Shown in pieces: positions 51,590 to 63,174 of a stretch of 64,000 nt of DNA (position 1 is its first letter; each line of letters begins with the position of its first letter). The notes under the pieces were generated by a model. It worked only from the letters and a program-made list of their open reading frames with translations, searched no databases and was not told the DNA's origin. Source of the DNA: Patella vulgata (taxonomy: Eukaryota; Mollusca; Gastropoda; Patellidae); NCBI RefSeq assembly GCF_932274485.2, contig NC_065880.2, forward strand, positions 8,037,695 through 8,101,694, read 5' to 3'. The translations under genes and the position numbers were made by a program.

Positions 51590-52009
51590 GCTCATCTCTC
51601 AAGAGTGTGAGCTGCTCGTATTTTAAAGCTAAATCTGCCTATTGCAGGACTTCCTGTGGGTCTGAAATGTTATATAAATTATTAATTAGACATTTATTAA
51701 CATGAAAAGACCTTAATCAACGCTCGATGCCATCTTTGGCGTCGAATTTTCACTGAATTTTAATCTGATTTGTTGCTCAACGCTCATTAATGATTTAATC
51801 CAAAAATGTATCATCGAAACTATGATTTTTATCTTACCCACTTTAGTAATGGTGATCGAGGCTAGGTCTAAAATTCAATCGCTTATATCTCGGTTCAGAA
51901 TGGAGCGATTTGACTGATATTTCCAGCATATTCCCTTTACATTATCTAGTTTGTAACTTATAGTGAGAACTGCCAGCTCTTTATCTAATCTGTCATAATA
52001 CCCCTTTAA
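51590..52009 (-). mobile_element. MITE-E copy 2, inverted
   Basis: The right end in reverse reads TTAAAGGGGTATTATGACAG. The interior matches copies 1 and 3 (GGCGTCGAATTTTCACTG, AGCGATTTGAC, CTAGATAATG-type). The left terminus is diverged, so its limit is approximate. Confidence 0.75.
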
Positions 52010-52012
52010 GGA

Positions 52013-52125
52013 AATGAAATGAAATGGGGGTTTAACGCCCTACTGTTCTGCACTGCCTGGTGTAATAAAGACTGGATACAGTGTGCTATGGGAACATTTT
52101 GTCCCGGACAGCAACACGCACGACA
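52013..52125 (-). mobile_element. SINE-B 3' third
   Basis: AAATGAAATGGGGGTTTAACG to CCCGGACAGCAACACGCACG, with deletions. Confidence 0.82.
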
Positions 52126-52423
52126 ATATGTTGTTTCTTGCTAGGATAATTAGAAGGAATAGTGTATTACATATCAGTGAAATACAGATACACACCATTA
52201 GTGCGATCATGAATTAACGGTTTATGATAAAAAACAAAACAAAAACAAACTGCTGTTTCAGTCATATTCCCGTAGGAAAAATTCGATTATAAAGGTATGA
52301 AAAGTTTGCTCATGCATATATAAGATCAGAAACTATTTCGGGGTGTTATGCGATTGTACCATCTAGAATAGTCTACCATCGATAACGTGTTACATGTAAT
52401 AAATATCTTATCACTTCAACCGA
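52126..52423. other. Spacer
   Basis: Nothing recognised. Confidence 0.35.
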
Positions 52424-52658
52424 CTGAGGGAGGTTGGATGGCCGAATGGGTAGCGCGTGCACATTGTATCATAAGGTCTTTCATTGAGTCAACTGGCGTG
52501 GTTTCGATTCCCCGGTTGTACGTGACAAGGAGAAGGGTCCGCCGGTTTCCTCCCACTGCTAAAGACCCCTACGCGCAAGCGGATTATTGAAAAAAAACCC
52601 CAATTGAACCATATGTTAGTCCCGAAATGACCTAGTTTGTGTTAAGTGGACGTTAACC

Positions 52659-52689
<31 letters not shown>
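52424..52689 (+). mobile_element. SINE-A, central deletion, 8-bp TSD
   Basis: GAGGTTGGATGGCCGAATGG head, then from GTGACAAGGAGAAGGGTCC directly into GGTTTCCTCCCAC, a C run and (CT)n. TCAACCGA flanks (52416-52423, 52690-52697). Confidence 0.9.
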
Positions 52690-52691
<2 letters not shown>

Positions 52692-52732
52692 AACCGATTT
52701 TCATCAAATAAATAAAGTATTGTTTAGGAGAA

Positions 52733-53093
52733 ATGAAATAAAATGAAATGGGGCTTAACGGTCTACTGTTCTGCTCCGACAGGCTAATGAAGACAGGCAT
52801 ACGCCATGCAGGATGCTATGAGGGGCATTTTGCGAGGACAGTCACCTTTTTATTTCGAATTCCAACTGTAAGGGTTCTTTAACGTGCACACCAGTGGGTA
52901 CACGGAACCTCGGTTTTTCGTCCCCTCCGGACGAATATACACTGCCCCTTGTCAGGCCCTCCGTCCTACACCACTGACAAGAGGGTACCACGCTCGAAAA
53001 TCCCAATGAACTTTCTCGGCTAATGCAAGGCTCGAACATGGGACCTCCAGGTAAGAGAGCAAACGTCTTACTCACTGAACCGCTGTGGCTCGC
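52733..53093 (-). mobile_element. SINE-B, full length
   Basis: AAATGAAATGGGGCTTAACGG to the head in reverse (CTTACTCACTGAACCGCTG). Confidence 0.9.
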
Positions 53094-53104
53094 CCTACTT
53101 TTCT

Positions 53105-53246
53105 TCAACGACTAGCCTAACAGATACGGACAAGGGGAAATCACACCGTGAAACCCAAGAGGAATGTACTAGATCAACACAGAGCGAACCCGAATTATCT
53201 AGGCTAGGGAGGCAGTCTTACTCACTGGGCCACCGCGACACCCCTT
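53105..53246 (-). mobile_element. Old SINE-B head half
   Basis: GACAAGGGGAAATCACACCG to GTCTTACTCACTGGGCCACCG. Adjacent to the previous copy. Confidence 0.7.
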
Positions 53247-53965
53247 GATGTAAGGGGAGATCGCAGACAAAATGATAAAATCAAGATAATAAAGCTATAA
53301 ATATACAGCACAGGGTAAGGTAGTTATAGAACACATGTTAATAATTATAAACACTTACTTTACCATCATTACGTCATTATATTAATTACCACAGTTAGAC
53401 CAATACGTACTCTACCCCTTTCATGTATCAACTTTTTACACAAGACATCCCTTTCCATGTTATTCATCGATTCATATATTCCCCCAAATCATACTCAACT
53501 TAGGCTGCCTGTCTACAGTTAGCTTCGCTTGAGAACAGACACTAAGCTAGTTGACCGACATTTTAATTTCTAAATCGACGATTTAAGTCGAAAACACAAA
53601 GTAAACTTAGAGAATTTTGTAAAGGATTTATTCGGCTTCCATTTAATACAATTGAAAAAGTTTATTTAGTCTTTGCGTGTATGACTGATGTGAAACAGAG
53701 TAGATCCTAATTACAAAAAAGTATAACATTTTTTAAATATGGCGGCCATTTAGGGCAGAGATCCATTCTCGAAGTATGAAGTAGATGGATCTGTTTGTGC
53801 AGAATGCACCAAAATCTGTTATCACATAATATGTGAATAAAAAATAAATCCATAATAAATATAATTTAATCTGTACTGGAGTTTATTAGATAATAATTCA
53901 TAAAAAAATAAATACAATCTATATTAATGTTGTATATCAATTTATTACAATTCGTAGACAGATGA
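53247..53965. other. AT-rich spacer
   Basis: Nothing recognised. Confidence 0.4.
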
Positions 53966-54275
53966 GATGAAATGAAATGGGGTTTAACGTCCTACGTTCT
54001 GCTCGAACTGGGCTAATGAAGACGGGCAAACGCCATATGCCGAATTCCAACTGTCAAGAGATCTTTTATTTCTGTTTCGCCTATCTGTGAAGGGCCTGGT
54101 AAGAAAGAACAGCTTTAAACTGCAGGGTGCATTCACATCTTCGTTAGCCTGATAGGCACAGAACAGAAATGTAATGAAATGAAATGGGGTTTAAAATCCT
54201 ACTGTTCTGCTCCTAACTGGGCTAATGAAGACGGGCATACGCCATACATACAGTGTACTATGAGGGAAATTTCTG
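53966..54275 (-). mobile_element. Two SINE-B 3' fragments
   Basis: 53966-54068 and 54171-54275, each beginning with the AAATGAAATGGGGTTTAA tail. A short inverse remnant (TCTTCGTTAGCCTGATAGG) lies between. Confidence 0.8.
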
Positions 54276-54346
54276 GGGCCTGTTTCACGAAATTTTAATT
54301 AAGATAAAATCCAATAGACGTTGTTCGTAACCATCCCCGCTGTCCG

Positions 54347-54482
54347 CCACCACAGTAGGGTCGTGGGTTTTCTCCAGGTCCTTCGGTTATCCTCCCACCG
54401 CTAAAGACCCTTACGCCCATGCTAAGTACTAAAATAAAATTGAGACCGTTTGTTAGTCCCGAAATAACCTAGTTTGTGTTGA
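54347..54482 (+). mobile_element. SINE-A, head and tail missing
   Basis: AGTAGGGTCGTGGGTTTTCTCC to CGAAATAACCTAGTTTGTG. Confidence 0.82.
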
Positions 54483-54799
54483 TTATAGTCTTATTTTACA
54501 GAATCACATATTTAAAGTCTTAATGTGCTATAGAATCACTTGAAAACTACAATAGTGTTGAGCGATGAATCTCTAGAAGGAATATAAGTCCAAAGTTTGT
54601 CCAATTCCGTTCAGTATTTACAAAGATATGTTGAATTGAAATTTCACCGATTTATGCTGCTTTGCGATGTAATCAGCCGACCACCTTTTATTGTGCGCGA
54701 AAATTTAAAATCCGATTGACATTATCTAAGCGTTGGTATTTTGATTTTGTTTTCTTAATTAAATGTTACATAATCAACCTGGGTACATGTCAACGTAGA
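54483..54799. other. Spacer
   Basis: Nothing recognised. Confidence 0.35.
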
Positions 54800-55211
54800 T
54801 TAAAGATACATTATGGGAGATTAGATAGATATAGATATCTTGCAGTTCTCACTATAATAGTGACAAACTAGATAATGTAATGGGAATATGCTGAAAATTT
54901 TAGTGCAATTGCTGAACCGGCATATTAGCGTTTGAATTTTAGGCCTAGCCTCGATCATCATTACTAAAGTCGGTACGATAAAAATAAAATAAAAATAGTC
55001 TCGATTATCCAGTTTTGGATTTAATCATCAATGAGCGTTGAGTAGCAAATCGGATTCAAATCCAATGAAAATTCGACACATAAGATGGCATGGAGAGTTT
55101 TTTTAAAGTATTCTCATGTTAATAAACGTCTAAATAATAGTTTACATAACATTTCCGGCCTAAAAAAGACCTACAATAGGCAGATTTAGCTCTTGAATAA
55201 TGCAGGTTTAA
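54800..55211 (+). mobile_element. MITE-E copy 3 (TTAA ends)
   Basis: TTAAAGATACATTATGGGA at left. The right end in reverse reads TTAAACCTGCATTATTCAAG. 412 bp. Confidence 0.83.
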
Positions 55212-55903
55212 GCCGTGAGGAATTTGATATTTTAGAAAAAATGTAAATGGCGCATAGTTAATTTATAACAATTGACAATACGCGGGTATTCAGGACCAGA
55301 TAGAATTCCACACTTAAACAATTAGCTCGTTTACAGTAGAGATAGGTATTGATGGTGTTTAGTATAATAGATATACGATCGATATAGTTTATTAATGTAT
55401 GTGCAACATGTAGGTATAACTATTAACAATGAATATATTAGTCATTTTGTTATTCTATATGGTAATTTATAACATAAAATACATAGCAATGAATAGATAA
55501 GAGAATGGATGAAATGGGATTTATCACCCAATAATACATTCTACAGTAGATATCGCTTGTGTGATAAATTAGGAGATATGACTTTACATGAATTTGATTG
55601 GACAATTAAAAAGAAACTACTTTTTTTATTTTAAAAGAAGAATTCATTTTTTTTTTTTATTAAAAGTGACTATTTTTTTTTTAAAAAAAGGGGACTATTT
55701 TTATTTAATTGGCCTGATGGAAACACTGGGTCAATATAAATATAAAGGACTTTGCAATGGTTGAATTGCTGTCAAAAAATGATGTATCACTACGCCGTAA
55801 TGTAATTAGGTTCAGTAAAAGTGAAGTCTATAGCAAAGAATTATATTTATTTATTTGTGCAAGTAAGAAAGGATTGGGTGATAAATAAAATCTCCAACTC
55901 GTG
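55212..55903. other. AT-rich spacer with T/A homopolymers
   Basis: Poly-T and poly-A runs at 55618-55690. No feature. Confidence 0.4.
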
Positions 55904-56135
55904 TTTTTGGATGGCCGATTGGCTAACGCGTGCGTGCGTGCGTGCGCATTGTATCATAAGGTGTGTCATTGAGTCGACTGGCGTGGTTTCCATTCCCCGG
56001 TTATACATGACAAGGAGTAGGGTCGCAGGCGAATTATCAAAATAAAATTGAACCATGTGTTAGTCCCGATAGACCTAGTTTGTGTCGAGTGGGCTTAGCC
56101 CCCCCCCTCTCACTCTTTCTCTCTCTTTCTCAATA
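55904..56135 (+). mobile_element. SINE-A lacking the central block
   Basis: TTGGATGGCCGATTGGC head with a (GCGT)n expansion. GGAGTAGGGTCGCAGGCGAATTATC joins the head straight to the 3' part, so ~90 bp of central domain are absent. Confidence 0.88.
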
Positions 56136-56263
56136 TCTACCTATCTTTTTACAGTTTTTGTTACAGTAATGACATATGTTGTAATGAATGACTAATTATA
56201 TCTATTGATTTACAGATATCATGTTAAAATATACATAACACACGACTCAGTTCCATAATTATC

Positions 56264-56516
56264 GCATAATTTAACATAAATATTACACGGTAAATGACAT
56301 ATTGTAAATTAAACCTTATCGCCATAGCTCATTACGTCATAATTTAACATAAATATTACACGGTAAATGACATATTGTAAATTAAACCTTATCGCCATAG
56401 CTCATTACGTCATAATTTAACATAAATATTACACGGTAAATGACATATTGTAAATTAAACCTTATCGCCGTAGCTCATTACGTCATAATTTAACATAAAT
56501 ATTACACGGTAAATAA
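56264..56516. repeat. 73-bp tandem repeat, ~3.4 copies
   Basis: The unit from CATAATTTAACATAAATATT to TAGCTCATTACGT is almost identical in all copies. Confidence 0.95.
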
Positions 56517-56543
56517 CATGAACTGTGGGTTAACAACCTGTTT

Positions 56544-56549
<6 letters not shown>

Positions 56550-56583
<34 letters not shown>

Positions 56584-56725
56584 GGGGGGGGGGGTACATC
56601 CACTCGACACAAATTAGGTAATTTCGGGACCAACATATCTTTCAATTTTATTTTAATAATTCGCTTGCGCGTATGCGTCTTTAGCAGCGGAAGGAAACCT
56701 GAAAAAAAACCCACGAGCTTAGATG
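56550..56725 (-). mobile_element. SINE-A, 5'-truncated
   Basis: (GA)n, G run, CATCCACTCGACACAAATTAGG to AAACCCACGAGCTTAGATGG. Confidence 0.88.
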
Positions 56726-56743
56726 GTTAATAGCAAGCAATGG

Positions 56744-57165
56744 AACTGAAATGAAATGGGGTTTAACGTCCTACTGTTTTGCTCCGAACTGAAGAGAATA
56801 AATGAAATGGGGTTTAACGTCCTACTGTTCTGCTCCTACTGGGCTAATGAAGACGGGCATACGCCATACAGTGTGCTATGAGGGAAATTTTGTCCGGACA
56901 GCGGCACTACGGTCTACTCTTATATCGAATTCCAACTGCCAAGGGATCTTTTGCGTGTACGACAATGTTTACCCGGGATCTCGGGTTTTCGTGCCATCCG
57001 AACGACTAGAGAGCTGTCCATGTCAGGCTCTCTGTCCTGCACCACTGTCAAGGAGAAACCATGTTGGAAAACACCGATGAACTTTCGCGGCTAACACCGT
57101 GAGCCAACCTGCGATCAACAGGCTAGCGAGCCAACATCTTACTCACTTAGCCACCGTGACTACCA
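56744..57165 (-). mobile_element. SINE-B tip plus full-length SINE-B
   Basis: 56744-56795 is a ~45-bp SINE-B 3' tip. 56800-57165 is a full copy ending with the head in reverse (CTTACTCACTTAGCCACCGTG). Confidence 0.9.
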
Positions 57166-57179
57166 CCATGTTAATGGGC

Positions 57180-57300
57180 CATTAAGAAGGGATGCCGACA
57201 GGAAAATCTCGAGGAACGTTGTTGTCCAATAAAAGGATCGAACCTCATGCCAAATGAGCCAGTATAGTTTATCATTAAGCTACCGTCATTTTCCCCATTA
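57180..57300 (-). mobile_element. Old SINE-B head half
   Basis: GGAAAATCTCGAGGAACG, AAAAGGATCGAACCTC, ATCATTAAGCTACCGTC. Confidence 0.6.
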
Positions 57301-57598
57301 CATGACAAGCAGGGATGTAGGGCTGAATTGAACATTGGATGTTGTTCTAACATCAAACAGATTTTTATTGATATTTGATATAGCATAATAAATATAAGAT
57401 AATAAAATAACATCCGGTGGCCGATTGACTAAAGGCCATACCAATTTCAATGTCTGTTTATCGGGAACACTTAAATCACTTTCTAACTCAAATTTATACA
57501 GAAAAAAAAAATAATTGAAATATATTAGTATTTATTTGCTCTCCTTAATAATTTTTAATTCCAAATATTCAACTTTTGAAATTTTAAAAAACACATTT
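57301..57598. other. AT-rich spacer
   Basis: Nothing recognised. Confidence 0.4.
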
Positions 57599-57749
57599 TG
57601 GCTCGCTAACCTCGACCTTCCGTTATCGGTCGGGATTCCTCGGCGTGGTTCCTTCTTGTCAGTGGTCACGCATACTGTATGGCGTATGTCAGTCTTCATT
57701 AGCGCGGTAGGTGCAGAAAAGACGGACGTTAAACCAGTTCATTTCATTA
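57599..57749 (+). mobile_element. SINE-B with large central deletion
   Basis: GGCTCGCTAACCTCGACC, CGGCGTGGTTCCTTCTTGTC, then directly GCATACTGTATGGCGTATG and GACGTTAAACCAG. Confidence 0.82.
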
Positions 57750-57771
57750 TTCCTATCGAAGCAATTGGATG

Positions 57772-58332
57772 TTAAAGTAGTCAAGTCTCTAACTCAATAT
57801 CATTCAAAGTTTTCGACATTGAAAACACGAATAGTTGGTCAATTTAAAGTAGCTAAGTCCGTAACTCAATATCATCCAAAGTTTTCGACATTGAAAACAC
57901 GAATTGTTTGTCAATTTAAATCAACATTGATGTTGTGATCTTACTGGCAAAAGATGGGCTTCTGATATCCAATATTTAAGACAAAATAAACATCGTGTAT
58001 CATAATGAGTTTCAGCGAGATTTGTAACAAGGGACTCGAAGAACGAGGCTAGACATATTCCATAAGTTATGTCAAACGGTGACGATATATTCTTATCTGG
58101 AGAAAATGCGCATTAAATTGTATCGGTGTAGACTGGAATAAGCAGACGCTAGAGATTGCTATTCGATTGAGACTTCTGGCGTATTTCGCCGAACATAACT
58201 GATTTGAAGAGTAAAAACTGAAACGATTGAATGTAAATCAGTTCATATACATTCATATTACATTATTATATGCGTTGCAACCCATTTGTGTTAATTTCTA
58301 GGGCCCAAATATTAGCGATTTACCTCCTTTAA
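57772..58332 (-). mobile_element. MITE-G copy 3, with duplicated end
   Basis: Left TTAAAGTAGTCAAGTCTCTAA, right in reverse TTAAAGGAGGTAAATCGC. The first ~70 bp are repeated in tandem (second unit from TTAAAGTAGCTAAGTCCG). Confidence 0.83.
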
Positions 58333-58680
58333 TTCTCAATTCCAAAGCAAGTAGTAAATATATATTTAACGAGTCTCTCCAAGTTTCGTATCCAGTTGAC
58401 GTGTTTTTAAATGGAGATATACAGACTGGATCGTCTGTAGAGAGTATTAGAGTTTTTTTGTGAAAACGAAGCAATACTTGGCAATGTTTAAAAGAATGAA
58501 GGAAATTACCTGGCAACAAGCCAATCTTAGCTAATTATCAGTTGTGTCCTTGTTGAGTTGAGATTCGTCCCAATGGTAAGTTCTTGTAGACGTTCAATGT
58601 AATAGGTTAAGTTGAAATCGCTTTCCTGCTATAAAACCGGAATCTTCAGTAGATAATTTAACAGGAAAATAATTCTCTTC

Positions 58681-58683
<3 letters not shown>
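58333..58683. other. Spacer
   Basis: Nothing recognised. Confidence 0.4.
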
Positions 58684-58720
<37 letters not shown>

Positions 58721-58893
58721 GTTTAACGTCCACTCAACACAATGTAGGTCATTTCGCGACTAATATATGGATCAATTTTCATTTCAATAATTCGCTATTG
58801 GCGCGTAGGTTCTTTAGCAGTGGGAGGAAACCAGAGGACTCGGTGAAAACCCATGAGGTTGGACAGGCGACCCTACTCCTGGTCACGTAAACT
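58684..58893 (-). mobile_element. SINE-A, 5'-truncated
   Basis: (GA)n, GGGTTTAACGTCCACTCAAC to CTACTCCTGGTCACGTAAAC. Confidence 0.88.
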
Positions 58894-59226
58894 CACGAGG
58901 TTGAGAAGTCTCAGGGGTCGAAACTACGACCACAAGCCAGAGGTAACCGGTCAGTTAGAGCTCGAAGCGCGACACTTTAGACCACTAGGTCATCCCAACC
59001 TCCCTGTGCACTGTGACGTTTTTATGTCATGGTCGTTGTTGTTTTTTTTTGCTATAGTGGTGAATGACTGCGTATGACGTAATATCGTTCTAAAAATAGA
59101 ATAGTGTGTAGTTTGACGTGATTGTTGTGTTGTTTATGATAATAGAGAAACTATTATACGTATATTAATAAATAATGTATTGTCTAATGTTATTATTGTG
59201 ATTTATAGTCTCTGGCATCATCGTCT

Positions 59227-59231
<5 letters not shown>
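58894..59231. other. Spacer, partly tRNA-like fragment
   Basis: GAGAAGTCTCAGGGGTCGAAACTACG near 58902 resembles the reverse of a SINE head. Otherwise unassigned. Confidence 0.3.
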
Positions 59232-59272
<41 letters not shown>

Positions 59273-59513
59273 TTAACGTCCACTCGACACAAATAGTGTC
59301 ATTTTGGGACTAACATATGGTTCAATTTTATTTCCGTAATTCGCTTGCGCGTAGGGGTCTTTAGATGACAGGAGAAAGCCCACGAGGTTGGACAGGCGAC
59401 CCTACTCCTTGTCACGTACAACCAGGGGCATGGGAATCGAAACCCCGCCAGTTGACTCAATGACGGACCTTAAGATACAACGCGCACGTGCTTACCATTA
59501 AGCCATCCAACCT
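59232..59513 (-). mobile_element. SINE-A, full length
   Basis: (GA)n, GGTTTAACGTCCACTCG, shortened central block, head to AAGCCATCCAACC. Confidence 0.92.
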
Positions 59514-59835
59514 CATATTTGACGATTCACGAAGAATAGACTGAAACTTCACTGTGTGAATACATATGGCCTATCCGTCGTCATTCTCCCGGTTGGCAAA
59601 GGGAATTAGACCGTTAATGTAGTATTATATAAAATAAATTATATCATTAAATATTAAACACGTCTCGGTCTGATATGACAGGGGAAATAAAAACCTGTCG
59701 TTCAATCTTACGTCATTAACTAAAAGGGTTGGCCACTGGTCAGCGAGTCTTTCTCGTTGGTTGTCAAAATTTTAAATTATTTATACAAGGGTGACTAATA
59801 TATCTGAACGACTTCAATGGTAGTTAGTAATTGAA
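59514..59835. other. Spacer
   Basis: Nothing recognised. Confidence 0.4.
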
Positions 59836-60046
59836 CCGGTTCCTCCTTGTCAGTGATGCAGGACGGAGGGTCTGACAAAGACAGCTGTCTAGTCGTTCAG
59901 ATGGGACGAAAAACCGTGGTCCCGTGTACACATTGGCGTGTACGTAAAAGATCCCTTGACAGTTGGAATTCTATATAAGAGTAGGCCGTAGTGCCGCTGC
60001 CCAGCTTGGAGCAGAACAGTAGGACGTTAAACCCCATTTCATTTCC
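59836..60046 (+). mobile_element. SINE-B, 5'-truncated
   Basis: GGTTCCTCCTTGTCAGTGATG to GACGTTAAACCCCATTTC. About 50 bp before the tail are deleted. Confidence 0.9.
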
Positions 60047-60617
60047 TTATCTAGAATTATCTTTACAAATTGTAAGGCGCTAATATACAATTATAATTCG
60101 TCTCAATGTTTTTATTATTATTATTTAAAGACAAAATTATTCATTTCATCCCCAATTTACTCGTGAAATTCCAATTCTCAAATACTTAATCCCTCGCAAA
60201 TGTGTTTACTATTTAAAGACAAATTAATTCATCTTATTTTAGAATTTTCTAGACAAATTCCAAAACACAAATTATGCCTAAATCTCTCCCAGATGTGGTT
60301 ATTATTTAAATGAATATTTGTTTGTGACCCATACGAACTTTAGTTAATGGAATCACATGTATTGGTATCTACTGGGCGTGAAATCGACGTATGAGTGGAA
60401 TCTGGGTAATCGATATTAGAACGATGGATTATACGATATTAATGAAACATCTGTATTAATAATACATCTATTACTCTAACTGGACACTTTGATTATTCAG
60501 TTTTTTTATATATGCGGGTGGATAACTCATAGATATAGGTACCTATAATTAATCAAATATATATAAAAAAAAAACACAATTATAGGCTTAGGCCAAACAA
60601 AAAAAAAAAAAAAAAAA
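60047..60617. other. AT-rich spacer
   Basis: Three loose phrases TTATTTAAAGACAAA at about 60120, 60210 and 60300 suggest a degenerate ~90-bp repeat. Confidence 0.4.
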
Positions 60618-60812
60618 ATGGCTGTCTAATCCTTCGTATGGGACGAAAACCGAAGTCCCATGTTTACTTTGGGTGCACGTAAAAGATCCCTTGACAGTTG
60701 GAATTCGAGTTAAGAGTAGGCCATAGTGTCGCTCGCTGTCCTGGCAAAATTTCACTCATAGCACTCTGAATGGCGTATGCCCGTAGGACTTTAAACCGCA
60801 TTTTATTTCCGT
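60618..60812 (+). mobile_element. SINE-B, 5'-truncated, poly-A start
   Basis: Begins after an A run with ATGGCTGTCTAATCCTTCG and ends CTTTAAACCGCATTTTATTTCC. Confidence 0.85.
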
Positions 60813-60885
60813 TTATTTTGTTTTTTATCAAAGGATTTGTTGGTCCTAATTAATCTAATATAAAAAAATAAATAATTACTGGTTA

Positions 60886-60967
60886 AGGTTAAAAAAAATA
60901 CCCCAGCCAGCCCCCTCCCACCCCTAAAATAAATACCCCCAGCCACCCCCCCCCACCCCTAAAAAAA
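60886..60967. repeat. C-rich short duplication
   Basis: AATACCCCCAGCCACCCCC with CCACCCCTAAAA occurs twice, about 38-bp period. Confidence 0.8.
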
Positions 60968-61060
60968 TAATAATACAATATTAAATAACACGGGGATAAA
61001 TGTGGCCGTGAAATATTGTCGCAACACCCGTCCGACGATCCGCCGTCCTCAATTTCTCGT

Positions 61061-61091
61061 GAGCTTGGTGGTTATTAGTGCCACCAAGCTC
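61061..61091. repeat. Perfect 11-bp-stem hairpin
   Basis: GAGCTTGGTGG, 9-nt loop, CCACCAAGCTC. Confidence 0.88.
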
Positions 61092-61254
61092 AACAATGTC
61101 CGTGTATTAATTTTAGAGTTATGACCCTTGTTTCGCTCATGTAGAACCTTGTGAACGCTCTAACAACGCAAGTTGTCGTCCTATCTGTATAACCTTTTTA
61201 TGCATTATACAAATTAGTAAAACAAAGAATCCTTTTGAATTTCAGCAATGTTAT

Positions 61255-61342
61255 ATCGTGGAATTAAAACCACGCCACTTGACTCAGTGACAGACCTTAT
61301 GATGCAACGCGCATGCGTTAACCAATCGGCCACGCAACCCCC
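61255..61342 (-). mobile_element. SINE-A head only
   Basis: GGAATTAAAACCACGCCACTTG to CGGCCACGCAACCCCC. No body or tail adjoins. No clear target duplication. Confidence 0.8.
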
Positions 61343-61628
61343 AGTTCCAAAGAGAATCAGTGGCTTTAAACGAGATATCGTGAGAAATGGCGCGATCAAT
61401 GACTTTAAACGAGATGTCGTGAGAAATGGCAGTTTAGTTCGCCCGTGAAAAGTGCAAGCGTATAAAAAACATACCACAATTTATAATCCAGAATGATTAT
61501 TTTCTATTTTTCACGGTATGATATCTGTTAGAGGCTATAATTCTCACACCATATACTTCAGTCTCCTATACATTGTCAAATTTATCCATTTATCACCAGG
61601 GGCGTGGTGATCCATGATTTTGCATTAG
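61343..61628. other. Spacer with short duplication
   Basis: GCTTTAAACGAGATATCGTGAGAAATGGC-type sequence occurs twice (about 61363 and 61391). Confidence 0.5.
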
Positions 61629-61641
61629 GAACAAGAATCCG

Positions 61642-61921
61642 AGAGAGAGAGAAATGGGGTTTAACATCCACTCGACACAAACTAGGTCATTTCGGGACCA
61701 ACATATGTTTTTTTTTAAAAATTTATTTCATAATCGCTTGCGCGTAAGGGTCTTTAGCAGTGGGAGGAAACCGGAGGACCCGGAGAAAACCCACGAGGTT
61801 GGACAGGCGACCCTACTCCTTGTCACGTACAACCGGGGATTCGAAACCACGCCAGTTGACTCAATGACAGGCTTTATGATACAGCGCGCACGTGCTAACC
61901 ATTCGGCCATCCAACCCCCCT
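61642..61921 (-). mobile_element. SINE-A, full length, 13-bp TSD
   Basis: Short GAGA tail, GGTTTAACATCCACTCG to GGCCATCCAACCCCCC. GAACAAGAATCCG and GAACAAGATCCCG flank (12 of 13). Confidence 0.93.
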
Positions 61922-61934
61922 GAACAAGATCCCG

Positions 61935-62094
61935 TCCGGACCCCCAAAACAATATTTATATGTGTGTGCGGGGGAGGGGTGAGGGTGTGGTGGCAGTAAT
62001 GGTTAACATGACAAACCGTTCTTTCTAGAAGCCCATTGACATGACGGGCTGTTGTTGATGTTCCCTGAGTTCTTGGTTTCTGTGTGGGGATGGT
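61935..62094. other. Spacer
   Basis: Nothing recognised. Confidence 0.35.
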
Positions 62095-62215
62095 ATGAAG
62101 AACAATTGTGGATGTTTACGTGGCGGGTGTTATTTTGAACAGTTATGAATATTTACGTGACGGGATGGTATTATGAATGGTTTGAGATTTTACGTGACGG
62201 ATGGTATTTTGAACA
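62095..62215. repeat. Degenerate ~45-bp tandem, 3 units
   Basis: TTTACGTGGCGGGTGTTATTTTGAAC, TTTACGTGACGGGATGGTATTATG and TTTACGTGACGGATGGTATTTTG-like units in a row. Confidence 0.75.
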
Positions 62216-62792
62216 TTAAGAGATATTTTGAAAAGATCTTGGTTTCCAAGACCCAAAAATACAATTTGTTTCTTTTATTTATGTTTTAAATTTCCGTAGA
62301 TAATTTAATTAGAAGAGACAATATGGAGATATATCTGAACAACCCGATTGTTTATCAAACATTATACACATTACCATAAAATCATTGGTTGACAGTCGGG
62401 GACTGCGCCAATAAAATAAAACCCTTATCCTGAATACATATAATCAATAGAATACAGACAGAAGCATTTCAATAATTGGACAGTTTATTTCTTTATATTG
62501 TCCCATAAATCATTTTGATTTAATTTTAAAGTTGATGTATTCAATCATTCGACCAACCCGAACAAGAAATAGAATATAAAATATCGTATATTTTACGTTA
62601 AAGTTATTATTGTCTGATGGCCTGTAAAAAATTAAAAAAATTCAAACATCCCGAAACAAACCCCCGCTATATTTTATATCTTAATAACAATCGAAAAAAT
62701 GGAAAGAACAAAAAAAAAAACCACCCCTAAAATAACACGCACTATTAAATTCTTAAATGTAATCGAAAAACTATTGGGATGAAGGGAATTAA
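62216..62792. other. AT-rich spacer
   Basis: Nothing recognised. Confidence 0.4.
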
Positions 62793-63007
62793 CAGAGAGA
62801 GAGAGAGGGGGGGGGGGGTTAACGTCTACCCATCACACATTAGATCATTTCGGGACTAACATATGGACCATTTTTTATTTCAATAATTCGCTTCCGCGTA
62901 GGGGTCGTTGGCAGTGGGAGGAAACCGGAGGGCCCGGCGAAAATCCACGAGGTTGGACAGGCGACCCTACTCCTTGTCACGTACAACCGGGGAATCGACA
63001 CCACGCC
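62793..63007 (-). mobile_element. SINE-A, head truncated
   Basis: Short (GA)n, G run, TTAACGTCTACCCATCACAC to GGGGAATCGACACCACGCC. Confidence 0.88.
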
Positions 63008-63174
63008 ATTTTGTAACTCTGCACGTATCTCAATTTATCTATTACCGTTCTATTTCCATTTACGTTTCTTTTATCGTCTTACGGTTACAGTTGCGATTCA
63101 CCGTTGCGTTGTGCCTTATAATGCTGTCTCTCTTTCCTTTGTATGATTCTACTTTATTCTCTCAGGATTCTACC

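Noticed and set aside
56264-56516. CRISPR-like 73-bp repeats
   Set aside because: Units are head-to-tail with no spacers; a plain tandem repeat.
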